In this document: positions 1-5,634 of the stretch, piece after piece | How positions within the stretch are numbered: position 1 is the first letter of the stretch | Layout: each line of letters starts with the position of its first letter | Assembly (NCBI GenBank): GCA_004299215.1 | Contig: SCTD01000585.1 | Span: 1-8,639 of the forward strand | Reading direction: 5' to 3' | DNA: 8,639 nt | From: Frankiales bacterium | GTDB lineage: Bacteria; Actinomycetota; Actinomycetes; Mycobacteriales; SCTD01 | Made by a program: the position numbers and the translations under genes | Notes under the pieces: model-generated | Database searches by the model: none | Seen by the model: only the letters and a program-made list of their open reading frames with translations | What the model was told of the DNA's origin: nothing

Positions 1-1478
1 ATCCGGCGGAGCGCCCCGGTGTAGCGGAAGCAGCGGCAGTCCGCGAAGTACGCCATCGGCCGGTAGGACGCGACGCCGTCGCGACGACCCCCGGGGAACG
101 CGGTGGGATGGGTGACGGCGGAGGGGAAGCCGTTGCCCGCGGCCAGCGTGGCGCCGAGCAGCGACTCCCGGCTGGACAGCGCCCCCGGCCGCTCCGCCGC
201 GCGGTCGAGCAGGAACAACCCGTCGCACGCGAGCATCCCCGACAGGGCCTGGGTCCCGCTGCTGAAGCTGCGCCCCCGCTCCTCGAGCGCGGTCAGGCAG
301 AGCTGCGCCTCGGGGCGGTCGGCGTACCCGCTGGTGAGGTCGGCGGCCGGCGCCCAGCCGAGCGCGAGCGCGCCGTCCAGCTGGCTGCCGGGCACGAGGC
401 CGGTCAGCGCGGCGGGGTACTGCTGCGTGGACAGCAGGTAGGTCGGCTCGTAGCCCTGCGAGCTCGCGGCCTGCATGAGCAGTGCCGGCTCGAAGGCGTT
501 GCGCGAGAGGAAGAGGACCTCGGTCACGCCGGCGGAGCGGAACTGCAGCACCGCAGCCGACGCGTCGCCGGACGCCCCGCTGTAGTCGCCGGTGTCCGAG
601 TCGCGCACGGTCTGGGTGACGACCGTGAGCCCGCGCCGGGTGAGCGCGGCCTGCAGCTGCGCGGCGCTGCGCCGGTAGGGGGGCGAGTCGACGACGAAGA
701 TGCCCGCAGAGGTCCCGGGCTTCAGCCGCCCGAGGCCCGAGTAGCCGTCGACGAGCGTCGCCGCGAGGCGGTCCAGCAGCGGCGTCGCCCACGCGACCAC
801 CGTCTGCGTCTGCTGCGACGCGGTCCGGTCGACGCCGTAGTTGGTCCCGAGCAGAGCGGGAACCCCCTGCTGCGACAGGCAGCTGTGCGCCGGGGCGTAG
901 TAGTAGCCGGACAGCACCATCGCGACGGTGCTGTCCTCGGTGAACCGCGCGCAGGCGGCCTGGCCCTGCACGGACGGCGGGTCGGTGAGGTTGATCAGGT
1001 GGAAGAGCAGCGTCACCTTCCGCCCGCCGATGCCGCCGCGGGCGTTGACCTCGTCGGCGGCGGCCCTCCAGTTCGCGGGGTCGTTGCCGACGGCGGCGGA
1101 GCCGAAGCCGGCGCTCTCCAGCGACTCGTCGGCGCCGGGGTCGGTGGCGATGACGCCGACTGTGATGGTGGTACGCGTGACGCCCGGGAGCGTCGTCGTC
1201 GCCGTCGTGGCGGGCGCGACGGACGCGCCGCCGGCGGCCGCCGCCGCCGCGGCCGGACCGGCCTCGACGCGCGCCTGCGTCGGCTCGGCTGCGGACGCGA
1301 CGGCACCCGGGCTCTCCGGTGCGGCTCCGACCTCGGCCACCGGTGGCGCGGCGCCGAGCCCGTCGTCGACGGCCGTCCGGGGTGCCGCACCCGTCAGCGT
1401 GGTCGAGCTCGGCACGGTGCTGCCGCACGCCGTCGTCAGCGCCAGCAGCCCGGCGATGGCCGCGAGCCGCGCGCGCAT
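1..1478 (-). CDS. ABC transporter substrate-binding lipoprotein, branched-chain amino acid/amide type (partial, 3' end cut by window edge)
   Basis: The gene reads from an ATG at 1478-1476 to the left edge with no stop, giving 492 residues. The N-terminus is a lipoprotein signal: MRAR, a hydrophobic stretch, then TTAC with the lipidated Cys at residue 18. A low-complexity Ala/Pro/Thr/Ser linker follows (about residues 19-103, including a run of seven Ala). The folded domain begins near residue 104 with TITVGVIATDPG, and has NARGGIGGRKV near 145-154 and QGVPALLGTNYGVD near 204-217. This matches periplasmic-binding-protein type I (Peripla_BP_6/LivJ-like) proteins, which capture small ligands outside the membrane and deliver them to an ABC permease. 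The start overlaps the hydrolase stop as TGATG, so translation is probably coupled. No permease or ATPase gene is visible; they may lie beyond the left edge or be absent. The ligand cannot be told from sequence. The low-complexity linker is the least certain part of the reading. Confidence 0.85.
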   Translation of the reverse strand, partial: MRARLAAIAGLLALTTACGSTVPSSTTLTGAAPRTAVDDGLGAAPPVAEVGAAPESPGAVASAAEPTQARVEAGPAAAAAAAGGASVAPATTATTTLPGVTRTTITVGVIATDPGADESLESAGFGSAAVGNDPANWRAAADEVNARGGIGGRKVTLLFHLINLTDPPSVQGQAACARFTEDSTVAMVLSGYYYAPAHSCLSQQGVPALLGTNYGVDRTASQQTQTVVAWATPLLDRLAATLVDGYSGLGRLKPGTSAGIFVVDSPPYRRSAAQLQAALTRRGLTVVTQTVRDSDTGDYSGASGDASAAVLQFRSAGVTEVLFLSRNAFEPALLMQAASSQGYEPTYLLSTQQYPAALTGLVPGSQLDGALALGWAPAADLTSGYADRPEAQLCLTALEERGRSFSSGTQALSGMLACDGLFLLDRAAERPGALSSRESLLGATLAAGNGFPSAVTHPTAFPGGRRDGVASYRPMAYFADCRCFRYTGALRR

Positions 1479-2359
1479 CAGCGCGCCACCCGGGCGGCCT
1501 CGACGACCTCGAGGATCGCGTCGCGCACCGGGTCCGGGCACTCCTGCGGGATGAGGTGCCCAGCCTGCTCGACGATGACCACGCGCCCCTGCGGGGCAGC
1601 GGCCATCAGCTCGCCGGCCGTGCGGTTCATCAGCGGCCTGATCGTCGCCATCCCGCGGTCGATCCGCCCGCCCTGCAGGCAGATCGTCGGCACCGGCGGC
1701 GTGCCGGCGTCCTGGAGACGCCGCATCGTCGGGAGCGAGGACAGGATGTGCCGCGCCTCCCGACGTGCCGTACGCATCGCCTGCGCGCACGCGTAGTCGC
1801 GCATCATGATCACCAGGTCGGCGTCGGCGATCTGGTCGGAAGCGCCGTGCGGCAGCGAGACCTTCTTGATCAGCCCCTTGCCGCCGACCCGTGCGAGCAG
1901 GCCCATCACGAGGAAGGAGACCGCCACCGCCTTCGCACTCCGCTCGGGCATCGACTCGACCAGCGTCGCGTCGACGAAGACCAGCCCGGCGACCCGCTCG
2001 GGGTGCCGGTCGGCCAGCAGGCGCAGGATCGGACCACCCCAGCTGTGTCCGACGAGCACGACCGGGGCCGTCTCCCCGAGCGCGTCGAGCAGCGCGACGA
2101 GGTCGTCGACGATGCGGTCGAGGGTCCGGTCCGCCGGGTCGGGGTCGCTGCCGCCGTAGCCGGCCCGGTCGTACGACAGGGTGCGCGCGTGCTCGGCGAC
2201 CTCCCGCTGGGTGTGGACCCAGCTGCCGGCCGGGGCGCTCATCCCGGCCTCGAAGACGACCAGCGGTCCAGCACCGCCCCCGGCCACCACGGTCCGGATC
2301 CGGCGGTCGTCGGGAAGCCGGACGATCCGCTCGGTCAGTCTGGCGCCGGGGTCGCTCAT
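1478..2359 (-). CDS. alpha/beta hydrolase fold protein
   Basis: This 293-aa protein has the usual length and order of a soluble alpha/beta hydrolase. The oxyanion-hole region is FEAGMSAPAGSW (36-47), and SYDRAGYGGSDP (62-73) is the typical loop after strand 4. The nucleophile elbow is VGHSWGG with Ser106. The likely catalytic acid is Asp234 in LQGGRIDRG, with Asp130 in VFVDAT as the alternative. The catalytic His is His268 in EQAGHLIPQE. A cap insertion lies at about 135-215. The family hydrolyses esters, amides, lactones or similar bonds; the substrate cannot be inferred. No signal peptide is seen, so it should be cytosolic. The ATG overlaps the TetR stop by 4 bp (ATGA) and the gene stop overlaps the lipoprotein start (TGATG), placing it mid-operon. 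A regulator plus hydrolase pairing suggests that the hydrolase acts on the regulator's ligand, but that is inference. Confidence 0.93.
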   Translation of the reverse strand: MSDPGARLTERIVRLPDDRRIRTVVAGGGAGPLVVFEAGMSAPAGSWVHTQREVAEHARTLSYDRAGYGGSDPDPADRTLDRIVDDLVALLDALGETAPVVLVGHSWGGPILRLLADRHPERVAGLVFVDATLVESMPERSAKAVAVSFLVMGLLARVGGKGLIKKVSLPHGASDQIADADLVIMMRDYACAQAMRTARREARHILSSLPTMRRLQDAGTPPVPTICLQGGRIDRGMATIRPLMNRTAGELMAAAPQGRVVIVEQAGHLIPQECPDPVRDAILEVVEAARVAR

Positions 2360-2931
2360 CGCACGGCCCGCCCGATCGACAGCAGCCGGTGCGCGGCGGC
2401 GGCCAGCCCGTCGAGGTAGTCCGGCGTGAGCGGCTGGCGGCCGATCAGCCGGCGGTGCATCAGCGGACCCTCCATCAGGTCGCCGGCCAGGGACAGGTCG
2501 GGCAGCTCGGCGAGCTCACCGCGCTCGACGGCGCGCTCGAGGGCCGCGCTCATGACCTGGCCGCGCCGCTCCCCGAGGAGCCGGAAGGCGAGCTCGGCGT
2601 CGGGGTCGTCGCGCAGGTCACCGAGGAAGCCGACGAGCCCGTCGATCCACGACGAGCTCCACGACGCCGCGAGATCGTCGAGGTAGCGCCGGAGGTCACT
2701 GTCGAGAGCGCCGGTGTCGACGGGTGACACCGGCGGCAGGTGCACGGCGAGCACGTCGGCCACCAGCTGCGCCTTGCTCGCCCAGCGCCGGTAGACGTCC
2801 GTGCGGTGGGCCTGCGCGCGGGCCGCGACCTTGGTCAGCGACAGCGCGTCGTACCCGTCGGTCGTCAGCAGCGACCAGGCTGCCGCCAGCAGCCGGGTGT
2901 CGAGCTCGGGGTCGCGCGGTCGGCCGGGCAC
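2356..2931 (-). CDS. TetR/AcrR family transcriptional regulator
   Basis: This 191-aa protein is normal length for TetR. The N-terminal DNA-binding domain spans about residues 10-56: a first helix with LLAAAWSLLTTDGYDALS, then the helix-turn-helix LTKVAARAQAHRTDVYRRW (32-50), where VYRRW replaces the common LYYHF, and then ASKAQLV. The rest (about 60-191) is the helical ligand-binding and dimerisation domain, ending with a segment around LMEGPLMHRRLIGRQPLT that is common in actinobacterial TetR C-terminal domains. The start is GTG at 2931-2929, with GAGG four bases upstream as a Shine-Dalgarno. It is the first gene of a three-gene operon with the hydrolase and the lipoprotein. A palindrome 11 bp upstream suggests autorepression, with the whole operon under its control. 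The ligand is unknown. Confidence 0.94.
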   Translation of the reverse strand: MPGRPRDPELDTRLLAAAWSLLTTDGYDALSLTKVAARAQAHRTDVYRRWASKAQLVADVLAVHLPPVSPVDTGALDSDLRRYLDDLAASWSSSWIDGLVGFLGDLRDDPDAELAFRLLGERRGQVMSAALERAVERGELAELPDLSLAGDLMEGPLMHRRLIGRQPLTPDYLDGLAAAAHRLLSIGRAVR

Positions 2932-2941
2932 CGGTCCTCAC

Positions 2942-2964
2942 TTTCGCTACATGTTGTAGCGGAA
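2942..2964. promoter_or_regulatory. candidate TetR operator (inverted repeat)
   Basis: CGCTACA-TGT-TGTAGCG (2945-2961) is a perfect 7-bp inverted repeat around a 3-bp centre. Allowing one mismatch it extends to 10-bp arms (2942-2951 and 2955-2964). It lies 11 bp upstream of the TetR GTG and overlaps the predicted -10 and transcription start. TetR dimers commonly bind palindromes of this size next to their own gene, so autorepression of the TetR-hydrolase-lipoprotein operon is the simplest reading. That a protein binds here is inferred. Confidence 0.6.
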
Positions 2965-2991
2965 GGTAGACCGCGCGGACGCGAGGCGCAA
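2963..2991 (-). promoter_or_regulatory. candidate promoter of the TetR-hydrolase-lipoprotein operon
   Basis: On the minus strand, TTGCGC (2991-2986) and TACCTT (2968-2963) are separated by exactly 17 bp, an acceptable housekeeping-sigma match (TTGACA/TAnnnT). The start point would fall near 2956, inside the palindrome, leaving a leader of about 25 nt with a GAGG Shine-Dalgarno. The -35 lies just outside the stop of the upstream oxidase-like gene, so read-through from that gene is also possible. Confidence 0.35.
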
Positions 2992-2995
2992 CCCC

Positions 2996-3616
2996 TCAGC
3001 GTCCGCGGACCTCCCGGTCTCCGGGGTCGCGCGCCGGGTCGTTGGCGGGCAGCGCGTCAGCGGCCCAGTCCATCCGCTTCCACTCCGGCACCGGCGTCGG
3101 CACGCCCACGTGCGGGACGAAGCGGGAGCGCTCGACCAGCTGGTAGCGGTGGATGTAGCGCGGGCAGTTCGGGTAGACCGCGCGCGCCCGGACCCGCACG
3201 ACCAGCTGCGCCTCCGGGTAGTCCGCGAGCAGCGGGTCCTCGGCGTCGATGCTGGCCGTTCCGTCCAGGCGCATCCGGTTGCCGCGCTCGAGGTCGAGAA
3301 AGAGCAGCCCGACCTCGGGGTTGACCAGCGCGTTCCCGAGCGAGAGGTACATGCCGTTGCCGTCGTAGTTGGGGAACGCGATCGTGTGCTCGTCGAGGAC
3401 GCGGACGAAGCCGGGGTCGCCGCCCTTGTAGGAGCACGTCGGTCGGCCCTGCTCGTCGGCCGTGGCGAGGAAGAACATGTCGCGCGCCTCGATGAACGCG
3501 CGGTCGGAGTCGCTGATCGTGTCGCTGACGAGCAGCGTGTCGATGCGGTCGGCGATGGCCGTGGTGTCGAACTGCTCCTGCAGGCTGCGGCTGCCGGTGT
3601 GGAAACCCTGCGGCAT
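2996..3616 (-). CDS. pyridoxamine 5'-phosphate oxidase-like (split-barrel) flavin/F420-binding family protein
   Basis: This 206-aa protein belongs to the putative PNPOx family. The core barrel starts at about residue 44 with RDMFFLATADEQGRPTCSYK, followed by GDPGFVRVLDEHTIAFPNYDG (about 66-86) and NGMYLSLGNALVNPEVGLLFLD (87-108). The C-terminal part has VRARAVYPNCPRYIHRYQ (142-159), a segment typical of this subgroup. Such proteins bind FMN or F420 and reduce or oxidise small molecules; true vitamin B6 biosynthesis (pdxH) is not implied, because this is the general split-barrel family. The ATG at 3616-3614 is preceded by AAGGGGG about five bases upstream. An in-frame open stretch continues upstream to 4075, but it is antisense to the next gene and does not read as protein of this family. 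The gene is divergent from the three-domain gene at 3865 and lies 64 bp upstream of TetR on the same strand. Confidence 0.88.
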   Translation of the reverse strand: MPQGFHTGSRSLQEQFDTTAIADRIDTLLVSDTISDSDRAFIEARDMFFLATADEQGRPTCSYKGGDPGFVRVLDEHTIAFPNYDGNGMYLSLGNALVNPEVGLLFLDLERGNRMRLDGTASIDAEDPLLADYPEAQLVVRVRARAVYPNCPRYIHRYQLVERSRFVPHVGVPTPVPEWKRMDWAADALPANDPARDPGDREVRGR

Positions 3617-3864
3617 GACGACCCCCTTCGAGCGGTGGTGCGCACGGTACGCCGGGGTGGCGTTTGCGCGACGGCTTCCCGACCCTGGAGACGGCCACCC
3701 AGCGGCTGTCGACCCGTACGCCGGTATTCGACTACCTGTGTGCGCAGAGTCGCGATTGTGCTGCCCAGCAGGGCGTCTCGAGGTCTTGTCGCGGCCTGCC
3801 CACGGGAGCAGTCTGGGACTCGCGTGACGCCCCAGGGCGAGGCGCACGCGGAGGGGGTGGCGCC
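3617..3864. promoter_or_regulatory. divergent intergenic region with a quasi-palindrome and weak promoter candidates
   Basis: These 248 bp separate two divergent genes and must carry start signals for both. GGTATTCGACTACC (3723-3736) is an inverted repeat matching its own complement at 12 of 14 positions, in the form GGTAnTCGAnTACC; it could be a shared operator. On the plus strand TTGTCG (3786-3791) and CAGTCT (3809-3814), 17 bp apart, are a weak promoter candidate for the gene at 3865. On the minus strand only TACCGT (3649-3644) stands out as a -10, with no convincing -35. No small gene is evident. Confidence 0.35.
3850..3857 (+). promoter_or_regulatory. ribosome binding site deciding the start of the three-domain gene
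   Basis: GGAGGGGG ends 7 bases before GTG (3865) and 13 bases before the in-frame ATG (3871). The normal spacing favours the GTG. The two starts differ by only two residues. Confidence 0.6.
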
Positions 3865-4932
3865 GTGTACATGCGAGTGACGACGGTCCATGGGGACCCG
3901 AGCAGGATCGACGACGTGGTGGCGCTGGTGCGGGACCGCGCCAAGCCCGTCGTCGACAGGAGCGAGGACGGGCGCGGGATGTCGGTCTTCGTCGATCGCG
4001 AGAAGGGACGCGTCGTGGCGACGTCGGCCTGGGCGACGGAGCAGGCCCGCGCAGCCAGCAACAAGGACCTGGCACCGCTGCGTGACGAGGCGGCGCGGCT
4101 GATGTCCGGCACCGTGCGGACGGCGGAGTACGAGATCGCGCTCACCGAGCAGGTCGTCCCGCCGGGACCGGGGTGCTGGCTGCGCGCGACGACGCTGACC
4201 GCGGAGCCGGCCAGGATCCGGGACGCCGTCGCCGCCTTCCAGACCACCGTCATCCCGGCGCTTCGTGGCGTGCCGGGCTTCTGCGGCGCGATGCTCCTGG
4301 TCGACCAGGCGGCCGGCACGGGGATCGGTTCCACGATCTGGATCAGCCGCGAGGCGCTCGGGGCCAGCCGCGACATCGCGGGCGGCCTGCGCGGCGACGT
4401 CGCAGCGCAGACCGGCGGTCAGGTCGCCGGCGTCGCGGAGTACGAGGTGGTGCTGGCAGCGACCAAGCCGCCCAGACACGAGCACCTGTTCCGGCGGGCG
4501 TACGAGATCATGAGCACCGGGAACCTGGCCGACCTGGACGAGGTCATCGCCGACGACCTCGTCGAGCACGCGCCGATCCCGCCGGACTTCCCGCCCGGCC
4601 GCGAGGGCGTGAAGGCCTTCATGGCGGAGTACCGGACGGCCTTCCCCGACCTGAGGATGACCATCGAGAAGTACCTCGAGCAGGGTGACCTCGCGTGCGC
4701 GGTGGCCCGCGTGACGGGCACCAACACCGGGTCGTTGATGGGAAATCCCCCGACCGGCAAGCCCATGGACGTCACCATGGTGGACATCGTCCGGGTGGTG
4801 GACGGCAAGGCGGCCGAGCACTGGGGTGCCGGCGACGACCTGGGCATGCTGACGCAGCTCGGCCTCGCGGGCTCCGCGCCGGGCATCCCTGCTCCCAGGA
4901 CCATCGAGCTGGGGTCGAAGGTCGACGCCTGA
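3865..4932 (+). CDS. fusion protein: tandem dimeric alpha/beta-barrel (ABM-like) domains plus SnoaL-like domain
   Basis: The 355-aa product shows three parts. Residues 3-94 and 105-198 are diverged copies of one another: MRVTTVHGDPSRIDDVVALV against LRATTLTAEPARIRDAVAAF at their starts, and AEYEIALTE against AEYEVVLAA at their ends. Each has the length and pattern of an antibiotic-biosynthesis-monooxygenase/EthD-like ferredoxin fold, so one chain may form by itself the barrel usually made by a dimer. Residues 204-334 are SnoaL-like (NTF2 fold): an opening HLFRRAYEIMSTGNLADLDE, LVEHAP (232-237), GREGVKAFMAEYRTAFPDL, GNPPTGKPMDVTMVDIVRV, then DGKAAEHWGAGDDLGMLTQLG. SnoaL relatives catalyse aldol cyclisation or related ester cyclase and hydrolysis chemistry, but many have no known substrate. 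No signal peptide or membrane segment is seen. The gene stands alone, divergent from the flavin-type oxidase. The domain call is by eye and the first two domains are the less certain. Confidence 0.87.
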   Translation: MYMRVTTVHGDPSRIDDVVALVRDRAKPVVDRSEDGRGMSVFVDREKGRVVATSAWATEQARAASNKDLAPLRDEAARLMSGTVRTAEYEIALTEQVVPPGPGCWLRATTLTAEPARIRDAVAAFQTTVIPALRGVPGFCGAMLLVDQAAGTGIGSTIWISREALGASRDIAGGLRGDVAAQTGGQVAGVAEYEVVLAATKPPRHEHLFRRAYEIMSTGNLADLDEVIADDLVEHAPIPPDFPPGREGVKAFMAEYRTAFPDLRMTIEKYLEQGDLACAVARVTGTNTGSLMGNPPTGKPMDVTMVDIVRVVDGKAAEHWGAGDDLGMLTQLGLAGSAPGIPAPRTIELGSKVDA

Positions 4933-4954
4933 CGGCCCGCGGCCGGCTTGCCTG

Positions 4955-4969
4955 GCGTGATCGTCACGC
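4955..4969. other. short hairpin downstream of the SnoaL-fusion gene
   Basis: GCGTGA-TCG-TCACGC forms a 6-bp stem with a 3-base loop, 22 bp after the stop codon at 4932. There is no T tract on either side, so classical intrinsic termination is doubtful, although actinobacterial terminators often lack a clear one. Confidence 0.3.
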
Positions 4970-4989
4970 GGCTCGCGGCAGGCGACGTC

Positions 4990-5011
4990 GGCTGACTCTG
5001 GGAGGTCAGCC
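4990..5011. terminator. candidate bidirectional terminator hairpin between convergent genes
   Basis: GGCTGAC (4990-4996) and GTCAGCC (5005-5011) are perfect inverted repeats around an 8-base loop. The stem sits between the plus-strand fusion gene and the minus-strand toxin gene and contains the toxin stop codon (5008-5006). No T tract follows on either strand, so termination is only a suggestion. Confidence 0.35.
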
Positions 5012-5362
5012 CAGGCTCAGCACCAGCCGGAGCCCTTCGTCGACGCGCCTGATCGTCCTGGCGCCCACCACGCCCACCGGCTCCTCCAGGTCGGCTCGGT
5101 CCAGCGTGAGCAGCTGGCTGACGTTGACCGTGCAGTCCCGGTCCAGACCGGCGGTCCCCGCGACGAGCGGCACATTGCCCGGAGCTGCCGCGGCTTGGGG
5201 ACTGGTCGTGACCGCGGCGACGATCACCGTCCAGATGCGACTGCGGTTGAACCGGTCACTGGAGACGACCAGCACCGGGCGGCGATACCCAGGAGCACTT
5301 CCGCGCGGCTCCCCGAGGTCGGCCCAGCAGATGGCGCCGCGCGCGTGGGTCACCACTCCCAT
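5006..5362 (-). CDS. type II toxin, MazF/PemK family mRNA interferase
   Basis: This 118-aa protein matches the MazF/PemK family in length and motifs: RGAICWADLGEPRGSAPGYR (8-27), RRPVLVVSSDRFNRS (27-41), TVIVAAVTTSP (45-55), and DCTVNVSQLLTLDRADL (76-92). Members are sequence-specific endoribonucleases that cleave mRNA in the cytosol; a conserved Arg (here in RRP, 27-28) and Thr (TT at 52-53) match the known catalytic positions. The gene is downstream of a ribbon-helix-helix antitoxin and overlaps it. From the ATG at 5362 the overlap is 13 bp. An in-frame GTG at 5353 would instead give a GTGA 4-bp overlap with the antitoxin stop and would remove only MGV, so the true start is unsettled. Upstream Shine-Dalgarno sequence is poor, which fits coupling to antitoxin translation. 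The motifs look intact, so an active toxin is expected. Confidence 0.93.
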   Translation of the reverse strand: MGVVTHARGAICWADLGEPRGSAPGYRRPVLVVSSDRFNRSRIWTVIVAAVTTSPQAAAAPGNVPLVAGTAGLDRDCTVNVSQLLTLDRADLEEPVGVVGARTIRRVDEGLRLVLSLG

Positions 5363-5598
5363 TGCCCGCTGTCGACGAGTCGCCGGCCGGCAGCCGCGCC
5401 CGGCACCCTCGACGTCGCGACCGCAGCATCGGCGTGCAGCTCATCCAGCGCGGCGGTCACCTCGTCCGTCCCGTCCGTGGCGTCGAGATATGCCTCCAGG
5501 GCAGCGGCATAGAGGGCACTGCGGGTACGACCGAGCCGCTGCGCCGCGCGTTCAGCACGGTGGTACAGCGCATCCGGCAGGCTGATCGCAGTCTTCAC
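5350..5598 (-). CDS. type II antitoxin, ribbon-helix-helix (MazE-like/CopG-type)
   Basis: The 82-aa product begins VKTAISLPDALYHRAERAAQ and continues RLGRTRSALYAAALEAYL, the typical ribbon-helix-helix layout: a short DNA-contacting strand (KTAISLP), helix 1 (DALYHRAERAAQRLG) and helix 2 (TRSALYAAALEAYLDA). The acidic and Ala-rich tail (about 43-82, ending DSGQWEW) is the likely toxin-neutralising region. The chosen start is GTG at 5598-5596, because the conserved motif begins there and a strong -10 (TATACT) sits immediately upstream. A longer in-frame open stretch begins at a GTG at 5634, but it would place the promoter inside the gene and its extra 12 residues are not typical of the family. 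Antitoxins of this type usually repress their own operon, alone and with the toxin. Confidence 0.88.
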   Translation of the reverse strand: MKTAISLPDALYHRAERAAQRLGRTRSALYAAALEAYLDATDGTDEVTAALDELHADAAVATSRVPGAAAGRRLVDSGQWEW

Positions 5599-5604
5599 TG
5601 ATTG

Positions 5605-5634
5605 AGTATAACCGGTAGGAACAACCACGGTCAC
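5605..5634 (-). promoter_or_regulatory. candidate leaderless promoter of the toxin-antitoxin operon
   Basis: On the minus strand GTGACC (5634-5629) and TATACT (5610-5605) are separated by 18 bp, resembling TTGACA/TATAAT. Seven bases past the -10 is 5598, the first base of the antitoxin GTG, so the mRNA would have no leader and no Shine-Dalgarno. The -35 overlaps the stop codon (5633-5631) of the upstream gene. The A/T-rich patch stands out against GC-rich surroundings. A palindromic ACCGGT (5611-5616) sits next to the -10 and could be part of the operator. Confidence 0.55.

Noticed and set aside
1230..1260. GCC/GCG repeat run resembling a microsatellite.
   Set aside because: It encodes the poly-Ala part of the lipoprotein linker and is ordinary low-complexity coding sequence at this GC content.
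108..1796. A 562-codon open frame on the plus strand.
   Set aside because: It is antisense to the lipoprotein and hydrolase genes, is extremely Arg/Gly/Ala-rich with no domain, and is a typical high-GC shadow frame.
3617..4075. N-terminal extension of the oxidase-like gene up to 4075.
   Set aside because: The stretch is antisense to the 3865 gene and low-complexity. The family's normal N-terminus starts at the ATG at 3616, which has a good ribosome binding site.
2947..4821. A 624-codon open frame on the minus strand spanning two genes.
   Set aside because: It runs antisense to the SnoaL fusion and out of frame through the oxidase-like gene; its His/Arg/Ser-rich sequence has no domain, whereas the other frames carry clear families.
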